Of a stretch of 64,000 nt of DNA, positions 1-8,890 are shown piece by piece (position 1 is the stretch's first letter; every line of letters starts with the position of its first letter). The stretch is from the NCBI GenBank assembly GCA_951812755.1, contig OX638329.1:5543563-5607562 (forward strand), in the 5' to 3' direction. Origin of the DNA: an uncultured Latescibacterota bacterium (GTDB lineage: Bacteria > Latescibacterota > UBA2968). A program made the translations under genes and the position numbers. The notes under the pieces were generated by a model that saw nothing but the letters and a program-made list of their open reading frames with translations, made no database searches and was not told where the DNA came from.

Positions 1-1095
1 TGAAAGCGTGGGATATAGCCCAAAATATTCGGTCAACGCAGAAGCCACCTGCCCCTCTGGAAAACGAGAAGGACAACTCACAATCAAAGGCACTTTCACC
101 GCAGGCTCAAACAGACAAAACTTTTGATACAACCCGTGATCACCGCCCATCTCGCCGTGATCCGAAGTATAGACCACAATCGTATCATCCACCAGCCCCA
201 ACTCCTCCAGTCCATCCAGCACATGCCCGATGCAATAATCGACAAAAGATAGATTGCCCATATACCCCGCCTTATGCGCCCGAAGCCGCTTTTCACCCAT
301 TCCCTGAGTTCTATCAATCCGTTGTTGTATATGCCCTGGATATTGCGTGATATCCCCTACCTCCGCCATATCTATCGATCCCGGCGGAAACTGCTCTGCC
401 CATTCGCGAGGCGGGTAAAAAGGTGGATGGGGCTTCATAAAACTCGCCACCAGAAAAAACGGCTGATCGCGATATTCGCGCATAAACTTCACAGATTCGC
501 GCGCCACAAACATATCCAGATGATCCTCGGCATCGAGCGGCGAAGCCGTACTCGAAAAATCCCACCGCGCCACATTGCCCGCCCACGGACTTGCGTCATC
601 CCACAGCACCGACACATCGGGAAACCCACTTCCCGTATCAAAAACCGAATTGAAAAACCCCTCGCCTATCGCGTGATTGGCAATCTCATTCGCATAATGC
701 CCGACCTTCGGGCCCAAATACATCAACCAATCGTTAATCGACAAATACGACGCAAACCCGTGATTATGTGCATCGTTAAAATGCATCTTGCCGATCAAAC
801 TCGTCAAATATCCGTGATCCGCAAAATGATGTGCCACCGTGCGATACCGCCAATCCAGCCGATCACTATTGTTAATTGCCCCCGTATTGTGTGCGTACAA
901 ACCCGTCAACAGCGACATCCGCGAAGCCGTACACACCGGATAGGGACAATAAGCATTCTCAAACCGCACCCCCCGCGCAGCCACGCGATCTATCATCGGC
1001 GTAGGCACCGTATTATTGCCGGCACACGTCATCCAATCCGCGCGGTGCTGATCGGTCATTAAAATGAGAACATTGGGGCGATTATTGTGATTCAT
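1..1095 (-). CDS. Sulfatase (arylsulfatase family), C-terminus beyond the window
   Basis: Hydrolyses sulfate esters of sugars or other organics. The reading frame is open from an ATG at 1095 to base 1, giving 365 codons; family members usually run 450-500, so the C-terminal part is missing. Residues 7-18 (PNVLILMTDQHR) carry the N-terminal metal-binding Asp. The formylglycine motif is C55-T-A-S-R59, the CxAxR variant of CxPxR, followed by the usual LLTG. Later, YTSDHGEMGGDH supplies the second metal-binding Asp/His pair. GGAGAT lies just upstream of the ATG and decides the start. The next gene on the same strand, the UGA-containing rhodanese, ends 26 nt upstream, so the two may be cotranscribed; both deal with sulfur. 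No signal peptide is visible. The substrate cannot be read from the sequence. Confidence 0.93.
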   Translation of the reverse strand, partial: MNHNNRPNVLILMTDQHRADWMTCAGNNTVPTPMIDRVAARGVRFENAYCPYPVCTASRMSLLTGLYAHNTGAINNSDRLDWRYRTVAHHFADHGYLTSLIGKMHFNDAHNHGFASYLSINDWLMYLGPKVGHYANEIANHAIGEGFFNSVFDTGSGFPDVSVLWDDASPWAGNVARWDFSSTASPLDAEDHLDMFVARESVKFMREYRDQPFFLVASFMKPHPPFYPPREWAEQFPPGSIDMAEVGDITQYPGHIQQRIDRTQGMGEKRLRAHKAGYMGNLSFVDYCIGHVLDGLEELGLVDDTIVVYTSDHGEMGGDHGLYQKFCLFEPAVKVPLIVSCPSRFPEGQVASALTEYFGLYPTLS

Positions 1096-1121
1096 GAAAT
1101 GATCTCCAATCTGAAAAAAAC

Positions 1122-1946
1122 CTATTCCTCAGGCACTTCGACCGGCAAATCCAGCCGGTCACCCCACTCTTTCCACGACCCGATATAATTTCGGACCTTC
1201 TCATAACCCAGCAACCGCAATGCCAGGTACGTGTGGGAAGAGCGGTACCCACCCTGTCAGTAAGGCACGATTTCCTTATCGGGCGAAATCCCCACAGCCT
1301 CGTACATCGCCCGCAATTCATCCGCTGGCTTAAACGCCCCCGTCTCATCCAGATTGTTCACATACTCAACATGCACAGCACCTGGAATAGCACCCCCTCG
1401 CGCAGCCCGCACATTGCGCCCGAAATACTCATCGTCACCCCGCGTATCCAGAGGCACAACATCCTCGCGTCCCAAAAGACCATTTAAGACATCTGCCCCC
1501 ATGTGACGCCCCGGCACCGCGGCTGTGACAAACTCCGCAGCCTCAGCCTCCTCACAATCCGTCGTCAACTCATAGCCCTGGGCCTGCCACGCATTGCACC
1601 CCCCATCCAGCACACACACATCGCGATGGCCCAGATATTCACAAATCCACAAACCGCGCGCCGCGCGCACCCCGGAATCATCTTCATACCAGACCACCGT
1701 CTTATCCGTGCCAATACCCCGATTGCCGAATAAATAACCGAGCATCCACATAAACGCCTCAAAAGCCTGCTCGCGGGTATCGTTCAGGCTGATTGAATAA
1801 AGATCCAGATGAAGCGCACCCGGAATATGCCCTGCAACATAAGCATGTGTCGGCCGCGTATCCACAATACAGACATCGGCAGCCCTCTCATACAAATCCC
1901 GCGGCGAAATCAACAACTCGGGATTCGCATACCCTTTATCGCTCAT
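1122..1946 (-). CDS. Two-domain rhodanese (thiosulfate/mercaptopyruvate sulfurtransferase type) with UGA at the catalytic position, probable selenoprotein
   Basis: Sulfurtransferase built of two rhodanese domains. The start is the ATG at 1946 behind AAGGAGGTG. The N-terminal domain ([21 protein letters not shown]) has Asp in place of the catalytic Cys (YEDDSGVR) and is structural. The C-terminal domain reads [21 protein letters not shown]. Homologues have Cys at exactly this position, as the first residue of the active loop. Codon 230 is TGA (1259-1257), and the frame continues 44 more codons with full family similarity ([19 protein letters not shown]) to a TAG at 1122. Translating UGA as selenocysteine gives a normal-length 274-residue enzyme. 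Two hairpins follow the UGA: GUGGG/CCCAC at 1252-1233 and CCUGGCA/UGCUGGG at 1227-1207. Either might serve as SECIS, though neither is a textbook match. The alternative is a nonsense mutation or sequence error at a TGC/TGT codon. Confidence 0.85.
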
Positions 1947-1968
1947 TTTCACCTCCTTGCAAAACGCG

Positions 1969-2100
1969 AATAGACGAATAGACGGAGCGGGGTACAACTG
2001 GCCGCCTCTCAGGCCAGTTCATAGACGAATAGACGAACCCCGCTCAACCACCCAAAACCTCTGGATTGCGGCTTTAAGCATGCCGCAATGACGGCTTTCG
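1969..2100. repeat. Intergenic repeat block between rhodanese and rmlA
   Basis: The 305-bp gap from 1947 to 2251 holds no gene. Bases 1969-2035 are a fragment of the MITE-1 core (CTGGCC...GGCCAG hairpin next to GGAGCGGGGTAC). Bases 2061-2100 are a copy of the TTGCGGC...GCCGCAA hairpin repeat. The same fragment pair recurs after rmlA and after enolase. Confidence 0.8.
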
Positions 2101-2195
2101 TGTACTATTACCTACTTCATTAGATTCGTTGACTCGTCTGTTATTTTATTCTTCCTCAAAAGTTGAACCAACAACCAACTCATGTGTTCTACCAC

Positions 2196-2225
2196 TTGAC
2201 AATATCCCCTACCAGCATCCATATT
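2196..2225 (+). promoter_or_regulatory. Sigma70-type promoter candidate for rmlA
   Basis: TTGACA at 2196-2201 and CATATT at 2220-2225 with an 18-bp spacer, 26 bp before the rmlA start; an AGGAGA ribosome site follows. Confidence 0.55.
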
Positions 2226-2251
2226 AAACGCCCAAACATCAGGAGACATAT

Positions 2252-3118
2252 ATGAAAGGCATCTTACTCGCAGGTGGGGCTGGCACCCGCCTCTATCCCA
2301 TCACGCGCGTGGTCAGCAAGCAACTCCAGCCCGTTTACGACAAACCCATGATCTACTATCCCCTCTCCGTCCTCATGCTGGCCGGCATCCGAGATATATT
2401 GATCATCTCCACCCCCCACGACCTGCCTCTCTATCGGCGTTTATTCAATGACGGCTCCTATCTCGGCCTCAACATCACTTATGCCGAACAACCGCGCCCC
2501 GAAGGCGTTGCCCAGTCATTTGTGATCGGAAGCGATTTTATAGGCACCGACCCCGTCTGCTTAATCTTCGGCGACAACATCTTCTACGGCCACGGACTCG
2601 GCGAAATATTACACCGAGCAGGACAACTCACCAAAGGCGGTCTCATCTTCGGATATTCAGTAACCGACCCCGAGCGATATGGCGTCATCGAATTTGACAG
2701 CAAAGGCCGCGTCATTGGCATAGAAGAAAAACCCGAACATCCCAAATCGCGCTACGCCGTTCCCGGCCTCTATTTTTACGACAATCAGGTCGTTGACATT
2801 GCCCGTAACCTCACGCCCTCGGCGCGGGGAGAATACGAAATCACCGATGTAAACGAAGAATATCTCAAACGCAAGCAACTCGAAGTCGAATTGCTTGGCC
2901 GCGGGTATTGCTGGCTCGACACCGGCACATTTGAATCGCTTCACCAGGCATCGGGTTTTGTCCAGGCAATTCAGGAACGCCAGGGCCTCAAAATAGCGTG
3001 CATTGAAGAAATCGCCTATCGCCGGGGATACATCGACGCCGCACAACTCGAACAACTCGCACAAACAATGGCCCAAAACAGCTACGGCCAATTCCTCTTA
3101 TCTGTACTGAACGAATAG
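2252..3118 (+). CDS. rmlA: Glucose-1-phosphate thymidylyltransferase
   Basis: Joins dTTP and glucose-1-phosphate to dTDP-glucose, the first step to dTDP-L-rhamnose and other dTDP-sugars for surface polysaccharide. The 288 residues match the usual RmlA length. The N-terminus has the nucleotide-binding signature ([14 protein letters not shown]), then the short-form RmlA segments [14 protein letters not shown] and FGDNIFYG with the catalytic metal Asp, EEKP in the sugar-binding region and [13 protein letters not shown] near the C-terminus. The start is supported by AGGAGACATAT before the ATG. It stands alone: no rmlB, rmlC or rmlD lies nearby, so the rest of the pathway must be elsewhere. It is flanked on both sides by the same intergenic repeat pair. 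Confidence 0.97.
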   Translation: MKGILLAGGAGTRLYPITRVVSKQLQPVYDKPMIYYPLSVLMLAGIRDILIISTPHDLPLYRRLFNDGSYLGLNITYAEQPRPEGVAQSFVIGSDFIGTDPVCLIFGDNIFYGHGLGEILHRAGQLTKGGLIFGYSVTDPERYGVIEFDSKGRVIGIEEKPEHPKSRYAVPGLYFYDNQVVDIARNLTPSARGEYEITDVNEEYLKRKQLEVELLGRGYCWLDTGTFESLHQASGFVQAIQERQGLKIACIEEIAYRRGYIDAAQLEQLAQTMAQNSYGQFLLSVLNE

Positions 3119-3260
3119 ACGAACCCCGCCACCCAAAACCTCTGGATTGCGGCTAAAAACATGCCGCAATGACGGCTTTCATGTACACTACCTGCTTCAT
3201 TGATTCATTGATGAACTGGCCTGGGAAGCGGCGCAGTTGTACCCCGCTCCGCTGATTCGC
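3119..3260. repeat. Intergenic repeat block after rmlA
   Basis: Contains a TTGCGGC hairpin copy (3141-3180) followed by a MITE-1 core fragment (3211-3255: GAACTGGCCTGG then GCAGTTGTACCCCGCTCC). It lies between the convergent rmlA and amidase genes and may also act as a terminator. Confidence 0.75.
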
Positions 3261-3267
3261 GGTTCTT

Positions 3268-6072
3268 TCATACTATCGGATGCATCGCGTGCCAATCGGT
3301 AGCCTGTTCATAAGCTCGTGCAACAGCGAGAATCCTCGCTTCATCGTACAAATTGCCCAAAAAAGTCAACCCTCTCGGCGTACCCTCGGCAAACCCACAC
3401 GGCAAAATAACCGCGGGATGTCCCGTCAAATTAGTCGCAACCAAACTCGTTCTTCCACCGCGCGGCACCAGCACCGCATCCCAGTTTTGCATCACCTGCG
3501 CCACATCGCGCATCAACAGAGCACGCAAACGCTGCGCCCGCAAATACTCCACAGCCGTCACCGCGCGCGCCGCCCGAAAAGTATTGGGCCACGAACTCTT
3601 ATCCGATTCCGTCATCACATCCAGTTCTCCGCGCAGCATTGCATCGTCAAACATCGCGGAAGCCTCAACCCGCAGCACCATCGCAATCGCATCCGTCGGA
3701 TAATCCGGCAACAAAACGGGTTGTAAATCAGCGCCCAAACCGCGCATCACGTCCAGCGCAGCGGCATAAACACCAGTGGGATCTTCGCCATCTGCCTCTT
3801 TCTGAAACTCAGACGCCAGATACCCAATCCGCAACCCGGATAAATCCACATCGGGACACCAGTTAAACGGCGCATCCACCACCGAGCGATCTTTCCCATC
3901 CGGTCCACAAATCGCGTAAAACACCGCAGCACAATCCTCCACGCTGCGGCACATAGGCCCCAATTTATCCATTGTCCAGCTCAGCGCCATCGCCCCATAA
4001 CGACTCACCCGCCCATACGTCGGGCGCAACCCCACCACACCGCATGTGTGACCTGGCGAAACAATAGAACCTTGCGTTTCAGACCCGATACTAAACCCCA
4101 CCAATCCCGCCGCCGTTGCCGCGCCGGACCCGGCTGACGACCCACTCGATCCCATCTCGGTATCCCACGGATTGCGCGTCATACCCTCAAACCACGTCGG
4201 TCCCGACGCCAGCGCACCGAGCGACAACTTGGCGACCAGCACAGCACCCGCCTCTCTCAATTTTTCAACCACACTCGCATCCTCATCCGGCACCCGATCT
4301 CTAAACGGCGTGGCACCCCACGTTGTGCGAATACCCTTTGTACTCAACAAATCTTTCGCGCCCCAGGGAATACCGTGCAACGGACCTCTATAATCGCCTC
4401 TTGCAATCTCCGTCTCAGCGGCTTTTGCCTGTTCCATCGCCAGATCTTCTGTCAGCGTTACCACACACTTCAGCTTCTCCCCATAACGCGCAAGGCGATC
4501 CAGATACAACCGCGTCAACTCAACCGGAGAAATCTCTCTCTGCTCAATCAAACGCGCAAGAGCACTCGCCGGCAAAAAAGCCAACTCATCATCGGCATCT
4601 GGCCGCGCAATACTGGCGTCACTCAGCGCAAATAGCTGCTGTTCGCCCTCGGGCACATCCCCCGGCACAAACACCAGAGGTGGCTCGACATCATATCCTA
4701 CCGACACATCGCGCAAAGCAACATATTGCCGTCTCTGTTTTTCAATTTGCCCCCGTACCTTTTGCCATTGCGCCCTGGAAAATGGCAACCGGGCAACATC
4801 TGCCAATCCCGATACAGCGCGATCCACCAGTGCATTTTCGCGCTCGGCAACCTCATCCAAAAACACATGCCGAATCTCCGTATCGATATCCGGACTACAC
4901 CCCTCACCTATTTCACCGTGCGTGTACAAAAGCTGGGGAACCCCGATCTCGTTCTCGTGAGTAGCGCAACGCTCCAAACTCGGCAACCAATCCGATACCG
5001 TCTCATCTTCCGGCGAAACCCGGTATGCCCGCCAGGTCTCCCCCACATCCCGCGATACAAACAACACAATAGCATTTGTCGGATCGGCCCAATGCCCGCC
5101 GCGCTTACACACCACGCCCGCCGCGTACAGCACACCATCCTTTGACACACTCAACACACACCGGTCTGACATCGCACACCGCCCAAAAACTTTCTCAGCC
5201 AAAGGCAAAAAAGACTTGCGCTCCCACTTTCCCTTTTGCCAGCGATACAAAAACGTCTCCTCAAACTCGCCCTCTCGTCGATTCAATGTAAAAAGTACCA
5301 CATCGCCCGCACAAGCCACCACATTGCCAATGCGAATATCGAACCCATCGCTGTATTCAATCACACACGGAGAATCTGGCGTCACGGGCAAGTCCAGCAC
5401 CTCACCCGCCACAGTCTCCCATGTCTCACCCCAATCGCGCGACCGCATAATGCCAAAACCGCGGCCCTTTGTATCTCCCGGATTATCCTCATTGCTCCGC
5501 GCCAGGTGAAAAGACAAATACAGCACATCCCCTTCAATATGGATACAATTCTCGAGGTGTACATAAGCCGGCGGTCCTTGAGGATCGACCAACTTCACTG
5601 GCACAGACCAATCCCCATCCACAGACCGCTTCTGATAAAACAGACCCCAGGGCCGCTCCCGCTGATATGCCCCCCGATAACACGCGTGCAACACATCGCG
5701 CGCATCACATACCAGACTGGGATAAGTCGCATTCACACCGCCAAAAGGAGAAAGCATTCTCCACCTGGACGTATCATTGGGATATGCACTCACCGCGTGT
5801 TGCATCGGATTGTGATGCGGACCAAATGCGAGATAGAGAAACCCCTTTGAATCCATTGTCATCGCCGCACCCGCGTGATTATCAACCCCATCCGCCACAA
5901 AAACGGGATCGCTCCACGCCTTCGCCTCGTGACAATATGTTGCCACATACGTCTTGTGAATCTGATCCAGCCACACCACATGCGTCTTGCCCTCGTGCGT
6001 AATAATTTTATTGCTCATCCCATAAGCCGTGCCACGCGTCGAGCCAGTCTTTGACAAAACAGTGTATTCCAT
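3268..6072 (-). CDS. BNR/sialidase-like beta-propeller fused to amidase-signature hydrolase
   Basis: A 934-residue two-part protein. Residues 1 to ~415 look like a BNR-4-type six-bladed propeller, with repeated blades of the kind RDWGETWE and RDVGETWRAY. Residues ~490-930 are a complete amidase-signature enzyme, which hydrolyses C-N amide bonds. The catalytic Ser-cisSer-Lys set is visible: K573 in WGAKD, S645 in GSSGSSAGS and S669 in GSETQGSI. A charged stretch (~430-460) links the halves. There is no signal peptide, so it is probably cytoplasmic. Start at 6072 with AAGGA upstream. Both domains exist as separate proteins in related bacteria, so this is either a true fusion or two genes joined by loss of a stop. 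The propeller may present a sugar-linked amide substrate (inference). Confidence 0.9.
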   Translation of the reverse strand: MEYTVLSKTGSTRGTAYGMSNKIITHEGKTHVVWLDQIHKTYVATYCHEAKAWSDPVFVADGVDNHAGAAMTMDSKGFLYLAFGPHHNPMQHAVSAYPNDTSRWRMLSPFGGVNATYPSLVCDARDVLHACYRGAYQRERPWGLFYQKRSVDGDWSVPVKLVDPQGPPAYVHLENCIHIEGDVLYLSFHLARSNEDNPGDTKGRGFGIMRSRDWGETWETVAGEVLDLPVTPDSPCVIEYSDGFDIRIGNVVACAGDVVLFTLNRREGEFEETFLYRWQKGKWERKSFLPLAEKVFGRCAMSDRCVLSVSKDGVLYAAGVVCKRGGHWADPTNAIVLFVSRDVGETWRAYRVSPEDETVSDWLPSLERCATHENEIGVPQLLYTHGEIGEGCSPDIDTEIRHVFLDEVAERENALVDRAVSGLADVARLPFSRAQWQKVRGQIEKQRRQYVALRDVSVGYDVEPPLVFVPGDVPEGEQQLFALSDASIARPDADDELAFLPASALARLIEQREISPVELTRLYLDRLARYGEKLKCVVTLTEDLAMEQAKAAETEIARGDYRGPLHGIPWGAKDLLSTKGIRTTWGATPFRDRVPDEDASVVEKLREAGAVLVAKLSLGALASGPTWFEGMTRNPWDTEMGSSGSSAGSGAATAAGLVGFSIGSETQGSIVSPGHTCGVVGLRPTYGRVSRYGAMALSWTMDKLGPMCRSVEDCAAVFYAICGPDGKDRSVVDAPFNWCPDVDLSGLRIGYLASEFQKEADGEDPTGVYAAALDVMRGLGADLQPVLLPDYPTDAIAMVLRVEASAMFDDAMLRGELDVMTESDKSSWPNTFRAARAVTAVEYLRAQRLRALLMRDVAQVMQNWDAVLVPRGGRTSLVATNLTGHPAVILPCGFAEGTPRGLTFLGNLYDEARILAVARAYEQATDWHAMHPIV

Positions 6073-6125
6073 AAAGATTCCTTTTTGACGGACACGCAGG
6101 GGACACTGCCCCTACTTCTGATTTT

Positions 6126-6154
6126 CATCTGCGCCCATCTGCGCCATCTGCGGA
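6126..6154. repeat. ATCTGCG-type dispersed repeat
   Basis: Three head-to-tail CATCTGCG units upstream of the SDR gene. The same repeat recurs at 7071-7120, inside the double CoA-transferase (13261-13293) and inside the TAXI gene (18637-18668). Confidence 0.75.
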
Positions 6155-6168
6155 TACTTTCGGTCTTG

Positions 6169-6197
6169 TTGCGTTCTTCCCCAAGGCTTGTTATAAT
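6169..6197 (+). promoter_or_regulatory. Promoter candidate for the SDR at 6230
   Basis: TTGCGT at 6169-6174, 17-bp spacer, perfect TATAAT at 6192-6197; the gene's ATG follows 32 bp later behind AAAGGAAGG. Confidence 0.6.
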
Positions 6198-6229
6198 AGA
6201 CATCATCAACTTCATCTGAAAGGAAGGAT

Positions 6230-7057
6230 ATGTCCAATCTCAAAAACAAAGTCGCCCTGATAACCGGTGCGGGTGGCGAACACGGTATCGGACGCGCAAT
6301 TGCGCTGCGCTTTGCGCGAGAAGGCACCGATATCGCAATCTGTGATCTGAATGCAAATGCCCGCGGCGACTGGGCTGGATTGCCCGCGGTTGCCGAAGAA
6401 ATCGAAGCAATGGGACGACGGGTTCTCGCAACAGAAGCCGATGTCACCAGCGCAGAGCAAGTCGAACAAATGGTACAAGCAGCACTCGCGCGCTTTGGCA
6501 AAATCGACATCCTCGTCAACAACGCGGGTGCCCCTGCCGGACCAGACCGCGTACCCGTTGCCGAATTAGAAGAAGACGTCTTTGACCACGTTCAGCGCGT
6601 AAATGTCAAAGGCACCTTCTTGTGTTCCCGCGCCGTTGTCCGCCACCTCATCAAACGGAACAACGGGGGCAAAATTATCAACATCTCATCAACCTCGGGA
6701 CTGCGCGGAATCGCCAGATTCGCGGCCTATTGCTCTTCAAAATTTGCCGTCATCGGATTCACGCAATGCCTCGCCCAGGAAATGGGACCCTACGGCATCC
6801 AGGTCAACGCAATTTGCCCCGGCCTGATTGAAACCGAACGCCTGCACGGCATAGCCAGCGGACTAAAGCCCAGCGGGACATCAATCGAAGACTTCAGAGC
6901 GCGAATGGTCGAACGCTCCTCTCAGAACAACCCACTCGGACGCATTGGACAGCCAGAAGATGTTGCAAACGTAGCTGCATTTTTGGCTTCATCCGATGGC
7001 GATTACATGACCGGACAGGCAATCAGCATATCGGGCGGAGCGACCATGGTGCATTAG
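6230..7057 (+). CDS. SDR-family NAD(P)-dependent oxidoreductase
   Basis: Classical short-chain dehydrogenase of 275 residues that oxidises or reduces an alcohol/ketone or sugar. The cofactor site is TGAGGEHGIGRA near residue 12, a slightly enlarged TGxxxGxG. NNAG follows at about residue 93, the catalytic Ser in ISSTSG and the YCSSK (YxxxK) pair. The C-terminus has the family's PEDVANVAAFLAS...TGQAISISGG. A good promoter and AAAGGAAGG precede the ATG. It is transcribed away from the amidase fusion and converges on the acetoacetate-decarboxylase-like gene. The substrate is unknown. Confidence 0.93.
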   Translation: MSNLKNKVALITGAGGEHGIGRAIALRFAREGTDIAICDLNANARGDWAGLPAVAEEIEAMGRRVLATEADVTSAEQVEQMVQAALARFGKIDILVNNAGAPAGPDRVPVAELEEDVFDHVQRVNVKGTFLCSRAVVRHLIKRNNGGKIINISSTSGLRGIARFAAYCSSKFAVIGFTQCLAQEMGPYGIQVNAICPGLIETERLHGIASGLKPSGTSIEDFRARMVERSSQNNPLGRIGQPEDVANVAAFLASSDGDYMTGQAISISGGATMVH

Positions 7058-7070
7058 CCCCAGCAATCAG

Positions 7071-7120
7071 TCCATCTGCGCCCATCTGCATTTATCTGCG
7101 TCCATCTGCGTCCATCTGCG
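7071..7120. repeat. ATCTGCG-type dispersed repeat
   Basis: Five imperfect units of YATCTGCG fill almost the whole gap between the convergent SDR and acetoacetate-decarboxylase-like genes. Confidence 0.75.
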
Positions 7121-7122
7121 GA

Positions 7123-7959
7123 TTAACACAGAATGCGCTGATCGCTCAAATCCTTGCCACCAACCGTGCGCGTAAGCGACCCGCCCAAATACTCCACAAC
7201 CTCCAGATCAGCCAGCGCATTGACAATATTGTACATCGTAGGCAAATCTTCCCAACGCGCGCGGTTCCACGTAATACACCCATCGCCGATCAGGTGTTCC
7301 TCAACTTTTCGGTGCCCCCCCTGTGCAGGCGTAATAACCGGATACGCAATATCCTCCGTACCCCATTCCCCCGTCCGGGGCATATATTTGTAGTGAAGCG
7401 TCCCATCGACTTTCGCACCACCGCCTTTTGCAGGCGTCGAATTTTCGGATTTTGGCCTCAGATTAGCCACCGAAATATCCAGAAAATTGAACCCCAACCA
7501 CCCCGCAACAGCTTGCGCTTCACTGCTCGTAATACGCGGCTCGGGCATCTCGCAATAGATCTTCGAAAACCCGAGTTCCTCGCGCCCGGTAATAATCGGG
7601 TCACACAGATTTTCCCAGAGCACAGAAAGAAAAGGCCCGCGAACATGGTCTCTCGCCCCCTTAAACACCGCCGGAAAAGAAACACCCAGAATATTGTAAC
7701 CGCGCCCTGCCAGCCATTCAATTTCCTTCATATAATTGGCATACACCGACACCACAGGCTCCCCACCGAGTTCAAAACACTCGGGCAAAAGCGCTTTAAG
7801 CTGCTCCGCATTTGAAAGAAAAGACACCGAAACCGAAGTATTCTTCGGATTATCCACACATTCAAATTTGCGACCATCTGGCCCCTGCCGGGGTCCCATA
7901 AGCGGACCGAAATGCGTGGGCATGCGATACATCTTGCCGGGTTGAAATTTATAAGCCAT
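7123..7959 (-). CDS. Acetoacetate decarboxylase (ADC)-like protein
   Basis: A 278-residue protein of the acetoacetate decarboxylase fold, which decarboxylates beta-keto acids or acts as a related Schiff-base enzyme through a buried Lys. Visible are the N-terminal beta-cone strands (VSVSFLSNAEQLKALLPECFELGG), the typical YNILGVSFP stretch and the active-site strand TGREELGFSKIYCEMPEP, where the Lys aligns with the catalytic Lys region. I place the start at 7959 (MAYKFQPGKM) because AAGGAG lies 5 nt before it. The frame stays open upstream to 8079, but that part overlaps the next gene and looks non-coding. It is the last gene of a minus-strand run from 11804, although a 109-nt gap separates it from the SDR. 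Confidence 0.88.
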   Translation of the reverse strand: MAYKFQPGKMYRMPTHFGPLMGPRQGPDGRKFECVDNPKNTSVSVSFLSNAEQLKALLPECFELGGEPVVSVYANYMKEIEWLAGRGYNILGVSFPAVFKGARDHVRGPFLSVLWENLCDPIITGREELGFSKIYCEMPEPRITSSEAQAVAGWLGFNFLDISVANLRPKSENSTPAKGGGAKVDGTLHYKYMPRTGEWGTEDIAYPVITPAQGGHRKVEEHLIGDGCITWNRARWEDLPTMYNIVNALADLEVVEYLGGSLTRTVGGKDLSDQRILC

Positions 7960-8068
7960 AAGAACTCCTTTTTTGTGATCGCGGCAGGGATGCCGCTCCA
8001 ACAACAGGCATGTCGTAGGAGGGAAATCCTTTTCCCGACCTCCTGCGAAAAAATTCCGCGTTGTAGTA

Positions 8069-8881
8069 CTATTCTTCATTCAAATTGTCATACATCGACA
8101 GCGGCGACCCCGCGAAAAGCCCGGCATCCACGGGCAAAACCACCCCCGATATCCAGCGCGACTCGTCGCTACCCAAAAACACCGCTGCCCAAGCAATATC
8201 CCACGCATTGCCCTCTGTGCCCAGCGGCGCAATTTTGCGGCGGCGTTCTCGTATCTCCTCGGAAATATGACGCACAAAAGTCGTGTGAAGATGCCCGGGC
8301 GCAATGCTATTCACGCGCACATTTTCGCGCCCGTGGTGAACCGCCGCATGCCGCGTCAGCGCGATAATCCCCCCCTTGGTAATCCCGTATGGAACATTGC
8401 GCGAATTGCCAGCGCGCATACCGTCAATAGACGAAATATTAATAACAGAACCGCCGCCAGATGCCGCCATCTCGGGAATCGCGTACTTACACAAAAAAAC
8501 CATACTCTTAAGCCCCACGTCCATCACGCGATGCCAGTTCTCTTCTTCGACTTCTGTCACCCTGCCAGGCCCGTAACTCCCCACATTATTAAACAGAATA
8601 TCCAATTTCCCATAGTGTTCAATCGCCGCATCCACAATCGCCCGACATTCATCCGTCTTTGAAACATCGGCCAAAACAATCTCTGCCTCTCCACCCTCTG
8701 CCCGAATCTCCGCCCGGGTCCTCTCCGCATTTTCCTCATCAATATCCGCCAGAATTACCCTCGCCCCTTCGCGGGCAAAAAGCACCGCAGTCGCACTCCC
8801 CACGCCTCTCAACTTCTCATCCTCAACCTCGCGCGTCCCCGCACCAGTAACAATAGCGACCTTATCTTTCAAACGATCCAT
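8069..8881 (-). CDS. SDR-family oxidoreductase
   Basis: A 270-residue short-chain dehydrogenase. TGAGTREVEDEKLRGVGSA is an expanded nucleotide-binding loop in place of TGxxxGxG, then ADIDEENA (favouring NAD), NNVGSYG, the catalytic Ser in NISSIDG and YGITK (YxxxK). It ends with WISGVVLPVDAG. It starts 9 nt after the stop of the upstream sulfatase (8891), so it belongs to the operon sulfatase-SDR within the larger cluster 11804-7123. A role in oxidising a desulfated product is plausible from context only. Confidence 0.92.
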   Translation of the reverse strand: MDRLKDKVAIVTGAGTREVEDEKLRGVGSATAVLFAREGARVILADIDEENAERTRAEIRAEGGEAEIVLADVSKTDECRAIVDAAIEHYGKLDILFNNVGSYGPGRVTEVEEENWHRVMDVGLKSMVFLCKYAIPEMAASGGGSVINISSIDGMRAGNSRNVPYGITKGGIIALTRHAAVHHGRENVRVNSIAPGHLHTTFVRHISEEIRERRRKIAPLGTEGNAWDIAWAAVFLGSDESRWISGVVLPVDAGLFAGSPLSMYDNLNEE

Positions 8882-8890
8882 AAAAACTCC

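Noticed and set aside
274-1062. Long plus-strand open frame opposite the first sulfatase
   Set aside because: Basic, low-complexity translation without family features; the opposite strand has a clear sulfatase with ribosome site.
7960-8079. 40-residue N-terminal extension of the acetoacetate-decarboxylase-like protein
   Set aside because: It overlaps the next gene, has no family similarity, and AAGGAG marks the ATG at 7959.
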